NCBI GenBank assembly: GCA_023525715.1
Contig: CM042011.1
Coordinates: 63,376,354 to 63,440,353 of the forward strand
Length of the DNA: 64,000 nucleotides
Origin: Cichorium intybus
Lineage: Eukaryota > Streptophyta > Magnoliopsida > Asterales > Asteraceae
Reading direction: 5' to 3'
Position numbers and translations under genes: made by a program. The first letter of the stretch is position 1. Every line of letters starts with the position of its first letter. This document shows positions 1-18,615 of the stretch, one piece after another. Below the pieces are notes generated by a model. It did no database searches, was not told the origin of the DNA, and saw only the letters and a program-made list of their open reading frames with translations.

Positions 1-2614
<2,614 letters not shown>

Positions 2615-3611
2615 TGTATAATAAATTAAGGGGGTTTTGGCTAATTAGAACCGGCTCATAATTTTAATCAAACACACACATACGTAGAAATAATGCGAAC
2701 AATGTTCATAAATTGTTCTTAATGTACGTTAAGAAAGCAAATACACTTGGCATGAGTTGAACCAAACTCGTATATCATGTTGAATGTGACAATTGACCCT
2801 TAATTAAATCTATCTATATAACACGTTTAGAAGTAAACCAAACCAATCAAATTATTTGTGAACTAGCAAGTTGCCAAAAATTGGGGTTTACAAACAAAAC
2901 AAGTTGAAAGAGAAATTTTAAAAGTGACATGTTACCCTAAACAATACAATAATACAACACAACCAAACTAGCCGTGAATCTAAACGACTAGCCCAAAATA
3001 ACAATATTTAATAAATAAATCTAATTTGAAGACAATAAACCATCACGAGCACATATATTTGTTATATAACTAAAGGTTAAGCACATATTTTTGTTATCTC
3101 AAGCACATATTTTTGTTGTATAGCACAAGCGCATATGTGTGGTGAAACTTGTGTTATATATGTATTGTGTGCAAGGGAAATGAACAGAACTTGTTTTGAT
3201 TGTTGATATTTTTTTAATATTTCCATTGCTAATCGTTCTTTAATGGATTGGCAACGAAACTTAAAATTCTGAATTATTTTTCAAAGTTTAAATTATGTTG
3301 TTAACCAAACGCTAAGTTTGATAAATTATTAACCAAATTAAAAGTATGAATTATATTTCAAATCTTAAGTTTTGTCACAATTCTGGTAAACTCGGCCACA
3401 AATATTTGAAATAACTTAATATTATTTTGCTAATTTATCAAAATTAGCGACAAATTGACGAATGTATGTTTTAATTGCATATCTATGTTTATATTTAAGT
3501 GTATTATATTCAATAGTAAAAAAATTGTTTTTATTATATTAAAGTTTCGTTTGTTGTATTTATGCGGTGTCCACTATATTCAACTTTTTTTTCACTCCAT
3601 TTCATGTTTTC

Positions 3612-3617
<6 letters not shown>
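2615..3617. other. AT-rich stretch without a recognised gene
   Basis: No long frame, TIR or LTR was found. It contains local repeats of 'agcacatatttttgttat' near 3050-3120 and 'aaattatgttgttaaccaaa'-like words near 3290-3370. Confidence 0.6.

Positions 3618-3677
<60 letters not shown>
3618..3677. repeat. (TA)n microsatellite
   Basis: About 30 TA units, ending exactly at the CTAG terminus of the minus-strand Helitron to its right. Confidence 0.97.
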
Positions 3678-3678
<1 letters not shown>

Positions 3679-5405
3679 TAGGTTAGAAACCCGTGTAATA
3701 CACGGGTTGATTAAAAAAATATAAAATAATATGAAAAATATCAATATTACAGATGATAAAATTGTCATTTGTAAATTTTGTTTATTTTGATATTTTATAT
3801 GATATGATATATTTTGCTAGTTTTAGCTAGGAATTACGAACCTATGTTTAAATAAAATATGATTAAAATTAAGAATAAATACCAAAAGTAATAAAATAAT
3901 AATACTGAAAATGAAAGATGTAATGATAATACAAAATACTCGAAATACTTCTTTCTGTACAACATTTGATGTGCTATTTGTAGTTTTACATGGTTGACAA
4001 ATAAAAAAAAACTTATATACTAAAAAATTAAATCAATTCAAAGGACGAAAACTTATATGATGTTAAAAGCGACAAAAAGATTGTAATTTCATTTTCAGTA
4101 TTATTATTTTATTACTTTTGGTATTTATTCTAAAGCTTATAAATTATGTTGACCGCGTATATACATACATCAAAAAGATCATGGTGCTATTATTCCTCAA
4201 ATATTCACAAATAGAATTATGAAGCAACATAATCATAGACAACAAAACTTTAGCAGCTACTGAAAATATACTCTACTTTAAAGCTACTGTACAAACATCC
4301 AATGCACCAATGCTACAAAACGACATGGTCACATAGGACTCCATAGGAATGGAAATCATTTGACGCTGCAAAAAAAGCAAGCCCAAAATTTTAATCAGAA
4401 TGCGATAGATAAGAATTTAGGAATTAGGATTAAAATAATTGAAGGTTTAAAAAAACTTGCCTGCAAATCCAATTCAAAACAAAAGAAGGTTAAAACTTTT
4501 TGCCTGAATAACATCTTAATTTAGTAGCCTTAACTTATTAAAGAACATCAAGAAATGATACTCAGGTGCCCAATATACAAATCCAATAACCGGACGTCCA
4601 TAGATACACTGACGAGTGAATAATCATTGTACTAAACCTCTAGGGTAAATTAGTCGCATTAGATCAAATCACAAAAAGGGTAAATCTGCAGTTAGAAGTA
4701 TATATAACATAGAGTACTTTCACCGAACACTTGGTGTTCATCTAAATGGCTTCAATAACACATGACCTTTAGAAATTAGAAGTATATGTAACATAGACCA
4801 TATAACAGAAACGTGTGGATCTTAGCTCGTATGTTCCAATATTACCTCTGAAGTGCGGAATCAATTTGATCAAACATGCATGTTCTTGTAGGACATCTCA
4901 AATGCAAGGAAAATGGAATTGTGTATATTATAATTATACATGAGTGCTTCTTGGTAGATAAATTTGAGGTTCAAATCATCATTATTGGGTACATATATGC
5001 AAGTACTTAGAACAAAAAATAACCAACATACGTCTTTGTTGTCCTTTGTGGTATGATAATAACCTACAAATCAAGAACAAATAAGCAATTAGGGGTGTAC
5101 AGAAGGGTTAATGGTTAGGGTTCTGCAGGAGGGGCAGCAAAGGAAGCAACATACAACTGTGAGTGTCTATTCACAGAAGGGATGAGGTGTGGTCACAATG
5201 GGTGATAGAAAATGTATCCGCATTTTGTATTCATAAAAAATACATCATCAAAAAACCACAGTATCAAAAACCACATCATCGTCATCACAAAAGATGCAAC
5301 CGGAAGAAATCTACAAAAAAAACTTCAAATAATTATTTTTAACAGATCCCTGAAAATAGAAATGGGTTTAGGATACAACATCATGAGCATAATACATACC
5401 TCCAT

Positions 5406-5513
5406 CCCTATAGTGACACAAGCATCAATTCACACATTCACTCCAATACTTGGGTGCCTCCCTATAGTGACGCAAGCATCAATTCACACATTCACTCCAA
5501 TACTTGGGTGCCT
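5406..5513. repeat. 54-bp tandem duplication
   Basis: Two adjacent near-identical copies (5406-5459 and 5460-5513) start with 'ccctatagtgac' and end with 'acttgggtgcct', with one visible A/G difference. They lie inside the minus-strand Helitron. Confidence 0.9.
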
Positions 5514-5838
5514 GTTCCAGAACCTACAAAAAAAATACAACAAATCTAAAGTTTTCAAACTCATTAACTAACTAAAAGAGAATTAAATAACTCCACGTAC
5601 TCACTTAAAAAATTAAACACAATAAAATATAGATGGAGCGCTTGACTGATGTGGGGGTAGCGATGGCATGAAATCCAGAATAGGCAGCTCTGTAATATTA
5701 ATTGAGACATTATGTCAAACACCTAGTAGTATGTCCAAGAAAAAAACTTGAAATTGTAGGTATCATGGGTTTACCCTATATCTCGAATGAAATCATTCTA
5801 GAAATACCAAATCGATATGAGACATAACCCCAAACCCA

Positions 5839-6082
5839 AATCGGACTCCGATTTGTCCTTCAATAAGAGACAAAGCCAAAAACCCAAACACAACAAACAT
5901 TGATAAAACCCAGAAGTTAATTATGATATAGAAAAGTGAAAGAGAAAAGGTTTTCACGTTAATCGGACTCCGATTTGTCCTTCAATAAGAGACAAAGCCA
6001 AAAACCCAAACACAACAAACATTGATAAAACCCAGAAGTTAATTATGATATAGAAAAGTGAAAGAGAAAAGGTTTTCACGTT
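5839..6082. repeat. 122-bp perfect tandem duplication
   Basis: Copies at 5839-5960 and 5961-6082 start with 'aatcggactccgatttg' and end with 'ggttttcacgtt'. They look identical by eye, so the duplication is very recent. It lies inside the Helitron. Confidence 0.9.
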
Positions 6083-6631
6083 TACCACTTCCAGTCGGAA
6101 GCAACTTTAACGGTGATAGTCTATAAATCTGCTGCCATTTTTCCAAATATTTCCAAAACGACGTTTAACCAGAAAACACTTAGAGGAGGAGAAGGCGGAG
6201 CATGTGTATCTTCGATAGAAAAACCCAAAGCTAGGTATCTGTTAGTGGAACGTACTGCAAATGGAGCATCAAATCCGCGTTCAATTGCTTCCTAATAGAG
6301 TTTCCATTCTATATTTCCCCAAATCTGGCTCAGTATACCCTTTCACAAATTAATAGAGTTTACATTCTATATTTCCCCAAATCTCTCACATTATATCCTT
6401 CAATCTCGGCCTTTTCAATCAAATCCGTACTATATCCTTCGATCTCGGCCTTTTCCATCAAATTCGTGTTCAATTGCATCCTAATTGTATGGGATTTGAT
6501 TGAAATTGTAAAATGAAAATTCCGATTCAAGAGTTTAGTGGGATGAGAGACCCAATGATACACGTGTCAGCTGGAAGATAGTGTTTAGAAATAGGACATG
6601 TGGCAAAATTTATTTTTATTTATTAGGTATA

Positions 6632-6632
<1 letters not shown>

Positions 6633-6698
<66 letters not shown>
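6633..6698. repeat. (TA)n microsatellite
   Basis: Separates the putative Helitron 5' end from the left TIR of the next element. Confidence 0.95.
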
Positions 6699-6701
<3 letters not shown>

Positions 6702-7049
6702 TTAGTATTAAATACATTTGCTAATTATTGTGTGATTGTAGGACCATTCCTAGACCATTAGATTAGAAAAATGAGTGGTTGTGATCAAGGTGACATTTTT
6801 GTAAATAAATCAACTGAAGAATGCGCTTCCTGGAAAAAACGGACGCAGAAGGGTATAAAAGTAATTTTGTGAAATCAACGGGATTTGCGGATTTCTCGAT
6901 TTGTTTTCATTAAAAACATCTGCGATTCAATTCTGATTTCTCGATTTCTCGTTCGTTGTTAACTTTCGATTTCTCGATTACGCTTAAATTCGGATTTCTT
7001 GATTTCTCGATTTCTTGATCATATTATGCTTTGTTTCACTAATCATGTT

Positions 7050-7441
7050 CTACATTCTCAGAGAATGGTTTGTAAAAATTTTGTTGACGTAAAAAAATAG
7101 TTACGTAAGAGTTTTCAAAGCTAATTCTCAGAGAATGGTAATCAATGTCAACGATAAGTAAGTGTAATAGCTTGTTCATGAAGAATTCTCAAAGAATGTT
7201 ATATGTGTTTAATAACTGTAGTACACAGACTAAAGATTCTTGTAGAATATTTATACCATTCTCGGAGAATGGAGTAATTATATATGTTGACGGAAGGCTG
7301 GGAACTCCTATATGAAAAGCCTCATTCTCTGAGAATGACCCATTCTCTGAGAATGCCTCATTCTCTGAGAATGAACGTCAACCATTCTCATGAACGTGAA
7401 GACTGCATTCTCATACACATTCATCCCCATTCTCTGAGAAT
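7050..7441. repeat. Dispersed palindrome CATTCTCTGAGAATG
   Basis: About nine full or near-full copies of ATTCTCNGAGAAT lie here (near 7056, 7130, 7180, 7257, 7323, 7340, 7357 and 7431, plus half-sites near 7384 and 7405). Three are head-to-tail at about 17-bp spacing between 7323 and 7371. Each copy is its own reverse complement around the central base. Function unknown. Confidence 0.85.
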
Positions 7442-7499
7442 GCCTTTCCAAAACCCAGAAGAAAAAAAAAAGGCGGAGATCAATTTTTTTTACGAACAA

Positions 7500-7722
7500 T
7501 CAATTACGCAGATCGCCGCCTCCGCCTCCATCACCGAGCACCGCCGATATCCGCTGCTACTATCAATTACGCAGATCCACCGCCTCCGCCTCCCTCACTG
7601 ACCACCGCCGATCTCCGCTGCCTCCGCCTCCATCACCGACCACCGCCGATCTCCGCTTCCTCCGCCTCCATCAGTTCCGATCTCCGCTTCCTCCGTCTCC
7701 GCTTCCTCCGCCTCCATCAATT
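7500..7722. repeat. GC-rich minisatellite
   Basis: Imperfect repeats of 'gatctccgct', 'cctccgcctccatca' and 'accgaccaccgccg' in variable order. This is markedly GC-richer than the surroundings and has no stable reading frame of recognisable protein. Confidence 0.8.
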
Positions 7723-7872
7723 TTGATTTCAGATGTGTGATTTTGAGTTAGGGCATGCTGGAAGATTTGTTACGTATTATTAGTGATTGATTGAATTCCC
7801 AAATTGCCCCTATCAAATGATTGGACCACAATTGGTCCTACAATCACACAATAATTGCTGGATGTATTTGAA

Positions 7873-9299
<1,427 letters not shown>

Positions 9300-10047
9300 A
9301 AACAGAGTATTAATTTTTGAAAATGGCAAATATATTAAAACACCACAACTTAGCAGGAAACTCAAAGCAGGCAAGAAAAGTACAAAAAACGTTTACAATA
9401 TACAGAACAAAAAGAATTTTAAAAATGACTACATCTCCAATCAATCCAATTACAATGAATGTTCCCCCTATGTTTGATCCACAAAAATGAATTGGATATA
9501 ATCTCATCCGCAATAGCCGAGAAGGGCTTCCGAAAATTGTTGAACACCAAGTCGTTTCTAGCCTTCCAAATACACCACAATGAGCATTGAATTATAGCAA
9601 TCAAGATTTTCCTTTTTTCAGGCAATTCCCCCACTTGGCACCAAACTCGAGTAATTCAATTACCGAAGAGACGATAAGAGGAGGTAATCCACACCAATTG
9701 AAGATCCATTTGATTGTATGTGATGCCCTTGAACACCTAATGAGAGCGTGATCCGTGCATTCATCAACCACAAAGCAATACCTGCAACGACTCGCGTCAA
9801 TGTTAACACTTCTATCCATGAGACCTTTCGCCACAGGAATTCTACCTAACGCCGCCCTCCAGACAAAACAATTCACCTTTAAGGCAACCAACTTACACCA
9901 AGGCATGTTCAAGTACCCGATAGAGGTAAGCTTTTCATCAATAAATTCCCTGACTAGACCCACCTCATAGGAGCCATCCTTTGATAATTTGCAGAACATT
10001 TTATCGGCTGAAACCTTTAGGCTAAAAGAAGAGATCTCATGCAGCAA
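9300..10047 (-). mobile_element. 5'-truncated LINE, RT C-terminal zf-RVT region
   Basis: Two overlapping minus-strand frames (10047 down to 9601, and 9634 down to 9419) encode the C-terminal part of a plant non-LTR reverse transcriptase. Visible features are the 'ALKVNCFVWRAALGRIPVAK' segment, the zinc-binding CRYC...DHALIRCSRA segment typical of the zf-RVT domain, and 'CSLWCIWKARNDLVFNN' near the end. The RT catalytic core and endonuclease are missing, as expected for a 5'-truncated insertion. A frameshift near 9620 separates the frames, so it is dead. A clear poly(A) tail was not identified near 9300. Confidence 0.8.
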
Positions 10048-10782
10048 TTCACCTTTAAGGCAACCAACTAAAGTTGATTTACAAACAAAAATTGACCTTA
10101 TGTGGCATAACTACACCATTAACAGTGATAAAAAGAACTACAATATTTTGATAGCAAACAAAAAGCACGTCTACTCGACATCTGGCAACGACACTCTCCA
10201 GTCATTCCATGAATTAAAATCAGAGAAAATTTGAAAGAATCAACGGAATTAGTCGCATTTTTCAAACGAAAATTAGAGATTCACAAAATACCTTGGGCTT
10301 AATTATAAAGATTTTGCCTTTTGTAATCCGATTTTTCTATACTGCGCTCATCTGTATCTCTGTTTACGAATCCTGCAAAGAATAGATTGTAATCGGATGG
10401 GAAAAGAGCTTTTAGATCCTACACAAATATTTAATCCATTTATCTTAAAATATACCTTTGTCAATCCACATCTACGAAGACGATGACTCTCTCCACCTTT
10501 ATCTCTCTTAGACCAGTCTCGTCTACTCTCCCTTTGCAACAAATGCACAAAACACACATAAAGTCTACAACATGATTCGCATCATCGAACGATTAATTTA
10601 CCTCATCGGTAAGCGTCAAATGTGCATCATAGAACGATTTGATCATTCCGGTGCTTCCCAGTAATCTCAGAATAAGTACGTCTGCCACGAACATCAAACA
10701 TTACACAAAACAAATTCACAAAAAATATAAAATATAAAAATATAAAAAAACACGAAAAACAACTTAATTCCATACTTGCACA

Positions 10783-11479
<697 letters not shown>

Positions 11480-11665
11480 CTTGCCCATGTGTTTGGTTAC
11501 CGTGGCCGGAAGGATTTCGGATCTGAAATCATTAGATGTCGGGTATCGCCATCTTAGAAGCTTTAAAAGAATAACCTTCTTGAAAACATAAACGCCCATT
11601 GATGCAATATACGACGATTCTTTAGCATCTTCCGGTGATAATCCTAGCCACTCAAAAACGCCCAT

Positions 11666-12042
<377 letters not shown>

Positions 12043-12566
12043 GTAGAATTATTTGAGGCCAATAAAAAGGTTGAGGTCTTGAGGCCAAATATAAACCTTT
12101 AGATATTTGAATTTAAATGGCTGATATTAAAACAAGTAAATTAGGAAAAGAATATAATTAGCATTTTAAATAAATCAATAAAAACCGTATAAGGCTATAA
12201 GTGTAATTTTGCGTATCCCGTTTTTGCTGTGAATACGGAATTCAAGCGTCGATGTTCCGCCAAAATAGAGATTGATACTCTTTTTTCTCTTCCTATGTTC
12301 ATCGCACATTCAACAGCTCCTAAATTCGTGGAAGAGATCACAGAAGCGCTAAAATCGTTCGACAATGCGTATCAATCAGAATCTTTACCAAAAACCCTAG
12401 ATAGATATTTCGTATATTAGCTAGTATTTCGACAATTAGATGGCAGGCGACGAGAAAGCTTCAAAGAAGACGAAATCGACTCACAGAGGTAATACTTCTT
12501 AGCCATCAGTTCATAAACTCAATGTGAGGAAGCAGAAATCGACTCACACATGTAATTCTTCATTAT

Positions 12567-12940
12567 GTCTTGCAATCCCGTTTTTCTTTTTTGTTCTGAT
12601 TTTGCATTACCCTAAAAATCGGTATATGGGTTATGAAATTGGTTATGTCTGTATATTGAAACCGTAATGTACCAAACAACCCTATTATCACAGGTTAATT
12701 TAGTTCGAATATCACTTAAAAGTCGATGATTATATGCAATCATCTATAATTATGTCCTGCAATCATGTTTTTTTCTTTGTTTTGATTTTGCATTACCCAA
12801 AAATTCGGTATCTGGGTTATGAAATTGGATATGTATGTATATTGAAACCGTAATGTACCAAAAAACCCTATTATACATGTTAATATTGTTCGAGTATCAC
12901 TTAAAATTCAATGATTATATGCAATCATCTATGATTAACA
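12567..12940. repeat. ~187-bp tandem duplication in intron 1
   Basis: Two diverged copies (from about 12567 and 12754) share 'tgcaatc', 'gattttgcattaccc', 'gggttatgaaattgg', 'attgaaaccgtaatgtacc' and 'tatatgcaatcatctat'. They lie within intron 1 of the peptidase gene. Confidence 0.8.
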
Positions 12941-15255
12941 TATGCTTTATATGTATCATGAATTTACTGACTAATGTGAATAATTTAGGTTTAATTTGTT
13001 CGATTATGATACAATCATCAATGCTTGACCAATTAATTTGGAACCGAAATTAAAGGAAACTGCTTTATTTGGAATTGGGGTTATTTGGAATCAATCTATT
13101 ATAAACGTATAATAGATTTCTGAATAGTGATTAAATTAGTTTAGGTTAATCATTAATGATTGTAGCGATTAAATTCTTGAATTGAAGCCCTTTTCCCACT
13201 TCTTTTTTTACCTTTCTTTGATTTGAAAGTTGATAATTTGTTTGTGAGTTAGATAATCTTGATTTCATTTGTAAGTTAGTATCTTCATACGAAACTCCAT
13301 TAATATAGAAACAGAAAAGGGCAGGAACATGAGGGCCTTTTCTTCATAGTGGTGTGTGTTTGGAGTATTAAAAAAGGGTGGGGGCTAACACCCTGCAACC
13401 ATCTTTTTCAAACACTTGTACAAACTACAAAACTTTTAGTTTACTTATTACCAACCTATTTCTATTTAGATTTTTATATAAAGTAATGTCATATTTTTAC
13501 TTTTATTAAATTCAAATGATAACATTTTATGGCTTTACTCAAAATAACAACATGATCAAGATTTCATAGTTTATAAAGTTAAACTGTTTCGCTTAACCCA
13601 GTAAGTAGTTATGTCCACATTAAGTAAAATATAAACAACTTTTATAACTGTCTAAAATTAGTGCTTAATCCATTTTGGTTTTGATTATGTATGTGTTAAC
13701 AGTTAGGAAGCACAGTGAACGTATCATGAAGAAGCATGCGTTTAGTCGTTTCAAGAACAATCCATCAGATCCTGTGATGATTGACATGGATGATGACTTT
13801 GTTAATTACAAGCAACCTGAAAATATAACAACAAGTATATTTTCATTATTTAAAACTACAAGTTGTTGTTTTAGCATTCAAATTGTTAATAATTGTTCAC
13901 GATTTTTCTAACAAAAGTTACACCAAAGACAACACATGAACAAAGGAGTAAGAAGGGACATGACCCTGTTATCAACCTCGTTAGCCCCGTGGTCCTTGGA
14001 AGTGATCAAGCAAACAAAGGTAAAATGATGATTTAGTATTAATCATTTATGATTACATTTACACATGCAAATCTCATTATATAATATATTCTACCTGTAA
14101 TTATTTACCATATACTAAGTATTAATTTGTGTTATTTGATGATTTTTTCAACAGATATTAATTCAAATATAGTACATAAAATGCATATGAAAAACCGCAG
14201 TGATACGATAATAAACCTTGATAGCCCAGTTGTCATTGGTTCAGCTATCGAAGGCAAAGGTAATTGATAAAATATTTTCTGTTATTTGATGGTTGTTGTA
14301 CTTCTTTTTAATCAATGGTGATTTTATGCTTCATATCATTCATTAATTCAACTTTATTTCAGGGAAAAAGGAAAATACTATCAGTCCAGCTCCAATGTAT
14401 TACACACGATCAAACAAACAGAAGGAGAAGAGGAAAACAGATAACGTCGAACAGGGTCCAATTCAGCATAAAAAAAGAAAGAGTTCAAAAGAGGTTGAAG
14501 GTGTGGAAATTGAAAACAGAGAGAAGAAAGCAAAAAAGAAACCCCGAAAAAAACAAGTTGGTTTGAAAATCCCCAGTCATGTTCCAAAGATCCAATTAAG
14601 GACTTCACATAATGTCCTTTATACAGCAATGAAGAATCTTTCACCCACACAGAAGAAATATATTGAGTCAATTGGATTGGGTGTCCTGTTGAGAATGCAA
14701 GTAGACGGGTCTCCTACGAGGATCGGATATTATGCAGTCAAAAATTTTGATCCTCAAAAAATGGTTATGTCACTTGAGAATCGCGACATTGAAATAAACA
14801 AGCGTGTTGTACATGATATGCTTGGGTTACCGATGGTGCGTGTAGCTATAGATTCAATGGATAATCGTCTTCCTGGGGACAAAATAGTTGAAATTTGGAA
14901 GGATCAGTTTAAATTAGACAACGATATTCGTCCGAAGGCTGTGCAGAAGGCTTTGAACCGGTCAACAGAAGTTGACTTACTTTTCAAAGTTAATTTGTTT
15001 GTTCTTTTGTGCAATACGTTGGGCAAATCGATGATTATGGGCACATGTGATTTGTCAATGCTTATAAAAGTTAGTGCGACATTGGAGTTGAAAAATATTG
15101 ATTGGTGTGCCTATGTTATACATTGTTTAGAAGAAACAAGACAAACATGGGACAGCAACAGCAATATTTCATATTTTGTTGGTCCAATCATTTTTTTGAC
15201 GGTATTATTTATTTATTTTTTTTTGCAATTTAATTTTTGATTGTTTTAAGTTTGT

Positions 15256-16070
15256 CTCTTAATCATATATTTAGAATATATACTAATGCTAAATAAATTT
15301 TTAATGTAGTTGTTATACTTGGAGAGCATAAGATGTGATAAAGTTAAAGTATCTCATGGTCATCCCGCCATATGCTATTGGAATGTCGACAAGATGCGGG
15401 AGCGTGAACAAGTGGAATACCACACTGTGGGATATGGGAGGGGTCAACTCCAAGAGCCTTTTGTACCCGAAGATGATAATCAACCAAACATAGGTAGACA
15501 ATCAAATGATGTTGAGGTAATGTTTGTACAATCCCTTTGCTGTTTTTTCTGAATTCTCACATAATCATTGATGATTGCCATGTACAATCAATGATGATTA
15601 TCAACCAACCATAGTATGCTGCTTGCCGTGTACAATCAATGATGATTATCAACCAACGATAGTATGCTGATTGCTGTGTACAATCAATGATGATTAAGCT
15701 AGTATACTTTAACATAGTATACTGATTTACAGTCAATCATCAATGATTGACATACGATTCAACTAAACTTGTTTAACCAGCTTAAGTCCTTATTATGCTT
15801 GTCATTGATGATTGATTGTAAATCATCATTGATTGTACACGGAAACAAGTATACTATGATAAAGTATCATATTTATGCATCAAACTATGTTCAAGTAACC
15901 GTTTTTTTTCATGAAAGTTATGATCACAACAAGATCATCACAAAACTTAGAGTTTTATTTAATATAGTGATTATAACATGCTATAAAAGGATGTGCCAGG
16001 TTGATTTTAAAACTATTACATATATATTAACCTGTTACATATAGTCGGTTATATACAAACTATGTAAATC
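15256..16070 (+). repeat. Duplicated block, copy 1 (exon 6 and intron)
   Basis: This block, exon 6 (15310-15516) with flanking intron, is repeated in the same orientation at about 18616-19387. Copy 1 has extra copies of a ~50-bp palindrome-bearing unit ('tgtacaatcaatgatgatta' near 15583, 15630, 15678), which explains its greater length. The copies differ by only a few substitutions in the exon. Confidence 0.9.
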
Positions 16071-18615
16071 ATTGATGCTTGACCGTAAATCATAAATGAT
16101 TATGCTTCATACTTTTTAATTGCTGATGAATTGAGATCATAATGAATCATTGATGATTGTACTTTGCATATCATTATTTAATTCAAGAGTAGTTCTGTCC
16201 ATCATCTATGAATTACATACATTTATAAATTTTTTAAAAATTAATGTTTGTTCAGGATGTGATAACAAGTATTGAGGAGATGGTTCGAACCTTAGTTGAT
16301 ACAAAATAGAAACTCGAAGAATACTTTTCTGAAGCAGAGGAGAGGTTCCCTGACAATGAGGTTATACAACAATTGAAACGAAAAGTCGATGCTCTGTTCA
16401 ATGTTTCAGAAAAAGACGATGTTCCAGAAAGCGGTGAACCTGTTTTTGAACAAGCCTCTCAGTGGTGGCAAGACAATATCAAAGAAATCATCAGATCTGA
16501 GGATGCTGAATCAACTCGTTCAAAGCCGTTTGATAGTTCGCCAATTCCATAGTTCAGCCTTGGGTTGACACAAGAGTTTCAGGATATGGCGACTCGGAGT
16601 GCCCAAAACCTGAATACAAACCCCCCGAGTGATGATATTCCTTGTCCAAAACCATTGTCCCACATCGTTCAACCAAATGTCCCACAGACTGAAAATGACA
16701 AACTGAAAAGGCATACAACAAAATCAGTCCCCCTTCTATCGCCTTTTGTTAATCGTTCTGCTGAAATACAAGGAGCCCCAACTGCTTCTGAAAAACAAAT
16801 GTCTGAGTGGGTATTTTCCACTATTGCTAATCCCGGGTAATATTTATTCATATAATTTAAACTAATTTGCTCTATATATGTATACATCTAATATATTTTT
16901 TTTTCAGAGACATTGTGTTTAGGGCAATGGGTGGATTAAGTGCTCAGCGATTCCACATGGAAAGTTTTTTTGTTGGTTGCGAACTCTTCGAACATGTTTT
17001 GGATTGTTGGTCGTTTATATTAAACATGAATGAAGAATTTCGTTCCCGAGATTCTCCGCAACGCTTATTTTTTAACACGACTTTGGCGGTATATGTTTTA
17101 TTATTACATTTTTTTCGCAACTAAGTCTAATCATTTATAAAAATAATTAATCATCACTGATTAATTATTTTTATGTTGATTTAAACACATTTAATTATTA
17201 TTATGTATTTAGTGACTTTTTGTTATGCGTTGTTATCCTTGTGTTAATGTACATTATATTTTGAAAATCTAGAGCTCAGTCCTCAACAATACGGAAATTA
17301 CCGAAGACGATAGAATGCGACTTTTTATTGAAAATTTTGAAGATTGCATGCAAGACTCAGACTATCTGCTTCATCAAATACTTTTGGTACACATTATGAT
17401 TTTATAATAACTTAATGATTATTTGTTTATAAATAATTTTAAATATTGTTTTACTTTTTTTGCAGCTTATAATACCGGTAGTGCAAAATCGACATATATA
17501 CATGGTTGCTGTTGATATCAAGGATCCTGACTTTGTCATTATTGATAATAGCAACTTTGTACAAGAAATTTCAGCTAGATATGGACAATTGCCCGCGCTC
17601 CTTGTAAGTTTACATAAGTCAATGTTTTACATAATTCAATGTCATTATTGATTTTTGGTGTAATCAATGATTGGTAAACCATCATATTGACTAACATTTT
17701 TTTAAAATTTGTCTTTTTCAGAAAAGATATCTTGTTGATTACCTGCGTTCCGTTGGTCATCCTATTACAGATGCACTTTCTGTCATTGGTATACGCAGGC
17801 TCGAAATGCAATGGAGAACTGCCAATAATCATTGTGATTGCGGTATTTTCACAATGAGACATATAGAAATGTATATGGGGCGGGTAAAGGAATTTGATAC
17901 CGGGTTTAAGCATGAGTCTAAAGCATAGCAACTTCAACTTGATAGGCTTCGGGTCAAATATCTTTACAAGATTCTGACAAATGAAAATAACCTTAGAAAA
18001 GCAGCCATTGAGAATGAAGTTTTGGAATACATGAAAATTCCTGCAGGAGATCGGAAGCAGATAAAAGAAAATGCGGCTGCAAACATTCATGAAATATTGT
18101 CTCCGTTTGGTTAAGATATTATTCGTTTTTGTTTTTCATTTTGTGGGTTTAGAATATTTGCCAATTTTATTTTTGTTTATATTGCCATCGAACAAGTTGT
18201 TTTAGTATATTTGCAAATGGTTTTTTGGTTTTAGGATACTTGAACAAGTGATATTTTCGTTTATCATTCAGTTATGAATGTATATAGCATTTCGTTTTGT
18301 AATCAGCAATGATTATCTGTTAAACCATATTTAATCATTGTGTAAATACTATATAACATGTTAATTATGATTGTTTTTGTTATTAAAAATGTTAACCTTG
18401 TTAAATGAGACATTATTGCCTGATAAATCATATATAAAAAGTAACAAATTGGGAAGTACTGTAAAAGATGGATGTACAAGTTTTACGGCATAGGGTGGCA
18501 GGGAGAGAGTGACATAAAAATTTTGTGTATTTTGCTACAATCTTTTGTTCAGAATATTGATGCCCCACCCACACCATGATCAGACCAAATTCCCTCTGCA
18601 AAAAGAATGGTTTCA

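Larger units (their letters stand above)
3678..6632 (-). mobile_element. Helitron, minus orientation, ~2.95 kb
   Basis: Read on the minus strand, the element ends with a perfect hairpin (AACCCGTGTATTACACGGGTT in part, 3688-3708) and then CTAG at 3681-3678, abutting (TA)n. On the minus strand the sequence just inside the opposite TA tract (about 6632 downward) begins TATACTATACCTAATAAA, resembling the TCTATACTA-type 5' ends of plant Helitrons; the initial TC is not distinguishable from the TA tract. The interior has two recent tandem duplications but no Rep/helicase coding, so it is non-autonomous. It may carry captured host sequence, for example around 6100-6500, but I recognise no gene there. 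Confidence 0.55.
12440..18114 (+). pseudogene. Ulp1-like C48 cysteine peptidase gene of a MULE, 11 exons, three stops
   Basis: A consistent 11-exon model can be read with GT..AG introns and matching phases: 12440-12488, 13703-13834, 13918-14019, 14155-14259, 14363-15201, 15310-15516, 16256-16836, 16908-17088, 17273-17386, 17466-17603, 17722-18114. The N-terminal exons encode a repeated acidic motif (DPVMIDMDDD, DPVINLVSPVVLGS, DTIINLDSPVVIGS) and a Lys-rich stretch. Exon 5 holds a conserved region (SPTQKKYIESIGLGVLLRMQ... and VVHDMLGLP) like that upstream of Ulp1 domains in plant transposon proteases. The C-terminus has the peptidase core: His in NRHIYMVAVD, Asp in DFVIIDNS, Gln in EMQW, and Cys in CDCGIF. 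In-frame TAG codons near 16307, near 16550 and at 17926 make it a pseudogene. The start ATG follows a pyrimidine-rich leader. It converges with the transposase gene. Confidence 0.8.

Noticed and set aside
7050..7441. Heat-shock elements (TTC..GAA) in the palindrome cluster
   Set aside because: The spacing between TTC and GAA in CATTCTCTGAGAATG is five bases, not the two required for a heat-shock element.
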